Shown piece by piece: positions 4,268 through 5,913 of a stretch of 5,913 nucleotides of DNA. Position numbers and translations under genes: made by a program. The DNA is taken from positions 1 to 5,913 of the forward strand of contig DASSZM010000159.1 of assembly GCA_035702855.1 (NCBI GenBank), written 5' to 3'. How positions within the stretch are numbered: position 1 is the first letter of the stretch; every line of letters starts with the position of its first letter. The notes beneath the pieces were generated by a model that saw nothing but the letters and a program-made list of their open reading frames with translations, was not told where the DNA came from and did no database searches. The DNA is from JAKAQB01 sp035702855 (GTDB lineage Bacteria; Actinomycetota; Acidimicrobiia; Acidimicrobiales; Palsa-688).

Positions 4268-5913
4268 ATGGTGGACGGGGCCGCCCACGGGCGCCCATCG
4301 GTCGTTGCGGGTCGTTACCGGGTGTTGCGAGCCGCCGCTGGAGGCGCGTGCACGCTCGAACTGCACGCCTACGACGAGCGGCTCGGTCGGGCCGTCTCCC
4401 TGGAGGTGCTGCGCCCCGAGTGGCGGAGCGACGCGGGGCTGCGGGCGTCGTTCGCGGCAGCCGCTCGGAGGGCGGCCCGGCTGCAGCACCACCACGTGCT
4501 GCGGGTCTTCGACGTCGTCGCCGACGACGGCGCGCCCGCCGTCGTCACCGAGCTGGCCGGCGGGGGGACCCTCGCCGACCGCCTGCGCGGCGGGAGCCTC
4601 GACGAGGCCGCGGCGCAGCGCCTCGCCCTCGCGGTGCTGGCGGCGCTGGACGCCGCCCACGGGACGGGGTTGCTCCACCTCGACGTCACGCCGTCCAACG
4701 TGCTCTTCGACGAGCACGGGACGGTCGAGCTGGCACGCTTCGGGGTCCTCGACGCCCTCTACCGGGCGGTGCGATCGACACCTGCCGCGGGTGCCGGGGC
4801 GCCGGCGGACGGGTCGGACCGGCTGGTCCTCCCCGTCCCGATGGCTCGCCAGGCGCCCGAGCGCCGGGCCGGGGCGGAGCCGGCGGCAGCCGCTGACCTG
4901 TGGAGCGTCGGGGCGCTGGTTTACCGCGCCCTGACGGGATCCCCCTTCTCGACGGGTGGCCCGGCAGACGCCCCGCTCTCCCCCGTCGCCGCGCTGGCGT
5001 CGCTCCGCCCCGGCGTCGATCCAGGGCTGGCGGCGGTGGTGGCCAAGGCCCTCGACCCCCGGCCGGAGCACCGCTTCGCATCGGCGGTGGAGATGGCTGC
5101 GGCCGTGGCACCCAGCCGGCGATCGACGACGGTGGCGCCGGCCCTGGTGCCGGCCGACCCGCCGTCGCGCAGCGACGGCCGGGAGACGGACCGGACCGGG
5201 CCGGTGGGCGCCGTCCCGCCGACCGGCCGGCACGCCCCCGTCCACCACACCGGGCGCTTGCCGGGCCCGGTCGCCGTCCCGATGCCGGCGGAGCCCGGGC
5301 CCACCACCGGGCGGGGGCGGCGGCGCCGACCGGGTGTCCGCACGGCGGGCGCTGCCGCCGGGGTGGCCGCTGCCGCCGCCGGCCTCGTCGTGGTGGCCCT
5401 CCTCCACCCCGCGGCGGGGGCGACCAGCGTCCGGAGCGGGTCGGCGAGCACGGCCGCCGACCCCGCCGGCACCTCGGGCCGCTCCCACCAGGGCGTCACC
5501 GCCCCCTATGAGGCGAAGGCGCACCGGCCGCCGACGGCCCTGAGCGTCGCCCCCCGCACGGGTGCCGCCGAGTCGACCACGACCACCGCCCCGGACGGCA
5601 CCGTCACCCTCGCCCCGGCGACGGACCCCACCACGGCCAGGAGCGTGCGGCGGGCGACCACCACGACCGTCGCGCGGACATCCCCCACGACCGCCGCTCC
5701 CTCGACCACGACGACGTCCAGCACGACCACGACCACCGTCGCCCCGTCGACCACGACGAGCGCTCCGCCGACCACCACCGCCCCGGCGAGCACGACGACC
5801 TCGACGACCAGCCCGCCGTCGACGACGGCCCCTCCGACCACCACGCCGTCGACCACCACTTCCACCACCACGCCGCCCACGACGAGCCCGCCGACGTCGG
5901 CAGCCCCGCCCAC
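4268..5913 (+). CDS. Membrane-anchored Ser/Thr protein kinase-like protein, probable pseudokinase (3' end outside window)
   Basis: The frame is open from ATG 4268 to the right edge (548 codons). Residues 15-280 align with PknB-type kinases, but key residues are altered. The VAIK Lys is Glu46 (VSLEVLRPE), the alpha-C Glu is Ala65 or Ala66, HRDVKPxN reads HLDVTPSN (137-144), and the DFG Asp is Arg157 (RFG). The glycine loop is degenerate (AGGACT, 24-29). Asp139, Asn144, APE (196-198), the DLWSVG Asp (210) and the late Arg269 remain, so the fold is probably intact while phosphotransfer is unlikely. A Pro-rich linker follows (282-347), then a basic stop (GRGRRRRPG, 348-356), a membrane helix at about 359-379 and an outside stalk that becomes Thr-rich from residue 436. 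Pseudokinases of this kind usually act as scaffolds or regulators, for example the kinase-like domain of mycobacterial MviN. The partner here is unknown. A weak active kinase is less likely. Confidence 0.88.
   Translation, partial: MVDGAAHGRPSVVAGRYRVLRAAAGGACTLELHAYDERLGRAVSLEVLRPEWRSDAGLRASFAAAARRAARLQHHHVLRVFDVVADDGAPAVVTELAGGGTLADRLRGGSLDEAAAQRLALAVLAALDAAHGTGLLHLDVTPSNVLFDEHGTVELARFGVLDALYRAVRSTPAAGAGAPADGSDRLVLPVPMARQAPERRAGAEPAAAADLWSVGALVYRALTGSPFSTGGPADAPLSPVAALASLRPGVDPGLAAVVAKALDPRPEHRFASAVEMAAAVAPSRRSTTVAPALVPADPPSRSDGRETDRTGPVGAVPPTGRHAPVHHTGRLPGPVAVPMPAEPGPTTGRGRRRRPGVRTAGAAAGVAAAAAGLVVVALLHPAAGATSVRSGSASTAADPAGTSGRSHQGVTAPYEAKAHRPPTALSVAPRTGAAESTTTTAPDGTVTLAPATDPTTARSVRRATTTTVARTSPTTAAPSTTTTSSTTTTTVAPSTTTSAPPTTTAPASTTTSTTSPPSTTAPPTTTPSTTTSTTTPPTTSPPTSAAPP
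5573..5913 (+). repeat. Low-complexity Thr/Pro/Ser/Ala stalk-coding tract
   Basis: From 5573 to the right edge the sequence is mostly degenerate ACC/ACG threonine codons mixed with TCG, CCG, GCC and AGC. It encodes runs of two to five Thr separated by Ala-Pro, Pro-Pro and Ser; roughly 45% of the residues are Thr. It is the outside stalk of the pseudokinase and has no fixed repeat unit. Such stalks span the cell wall and are often O-glycosylated in actinobacteria. The antisense strand is also open and reads as Val/Gly-rich, but only as a consequence of these codons. Confidence 0.8.

Noticed and set aside
4226..5524. A minus-strand frame of about 430 codons opposite the kinase-like gene.
   Set aside because: It is antisense to a protein with clear kinase-fold motifs and a strong Shine-Dalgarno site, and its own peptide is compositionally biased.
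5506..5913. A Val/Gly-rich minus-strand frame that looks like a beta-structured repeat protein.
   Set aside because: The Val and Gly codons are the complement of the Thr/Pro/Ser/Ala codons of the pseudokinase stalk, so the repeat is a shadow.
5573..5913. The repetitive Thr-codon tract considered as a CRISPR array or minisatellite.
   Set aside because: There are no fixed-length repeats or unique spacers. The periodicity is three bases and follows the codons of a low-complexity protein stalk.

Overview
The window is very GC-rich (third codon positions are almost always G or C) and comes from a high-GC actinobacterium. Three things fit that: a LytR-CpsA-Psr wall enzyme with a Ser/Thr/Ala tail, a PknB-like protein with a long Thr/Pro/Ser stalk, and a WhiG/FliA-type promoter. 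Stalks of Thr runs broken by Ala-Pro are common in Acidimicrobiia, so that class is my best guess, but it is inference. No rRNA, tRNA, CRISPR array, insertion sequence or integrase is visible.

Layout, left to right. Positions 1-134 probably hold the 5' end of a leftward gene of unknown function that runs off the left edge. A divergent gap follows with a strong match to the sigma-28 (FliA/WhiG) promoter consensus. It reads rightward into a cytoplasmic GAF-EAL protein (237-1568), a predicted c-di-GMP phosphodiesterase with all the usual catalytic residues. Convergent to it, on the minus strand, is a membrane-anchored LCP-family glycopolymer transferase (1588-2772). Across a second divergent gap lies a rightward L,D-transpeptidase gene (3018-3672), which appears broken by a single-base frameshift at a small inverted repeat. 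A convergent gap with a terminator-like hairpin separates it from a leftward small membrane protein of four predicted helices (3716-4132). From 4268 to the right edge, behind a textbook Shine-Dalgarno site, runs a Ser/Thr-kinase-like protein that looks like a membrane-anchored pseudokinase. It lacks the VAIK lysine, the alpha-C glutamate and the DFG aspartate, and its Thr-rich stalk is still open at the window end.

The genes alternate in direction, so they are single transcription units or the ends of longer ones, not one operon. The recurring theme is the cell envelope: LCP ligation of glycopolymer to peptidoglycan, 3-3 cross-linking by an L,D-transpeptidase, and a pseudokinase with an outside stalk. 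A c-di-GMP phosphodiesterase probably tied to the motility or developmental sigma factor sits beside them. A shared pathway is only a hypothesis. The items most worth a second look are the pseudokinase, the sigma-28-type promoter on the phosphodiesterase gene, the frameshift in the L,D-transpeptidase, and the LCP protein's Tyr in place of a normally conserved active-site Arg together with its unresolved N-terminus.
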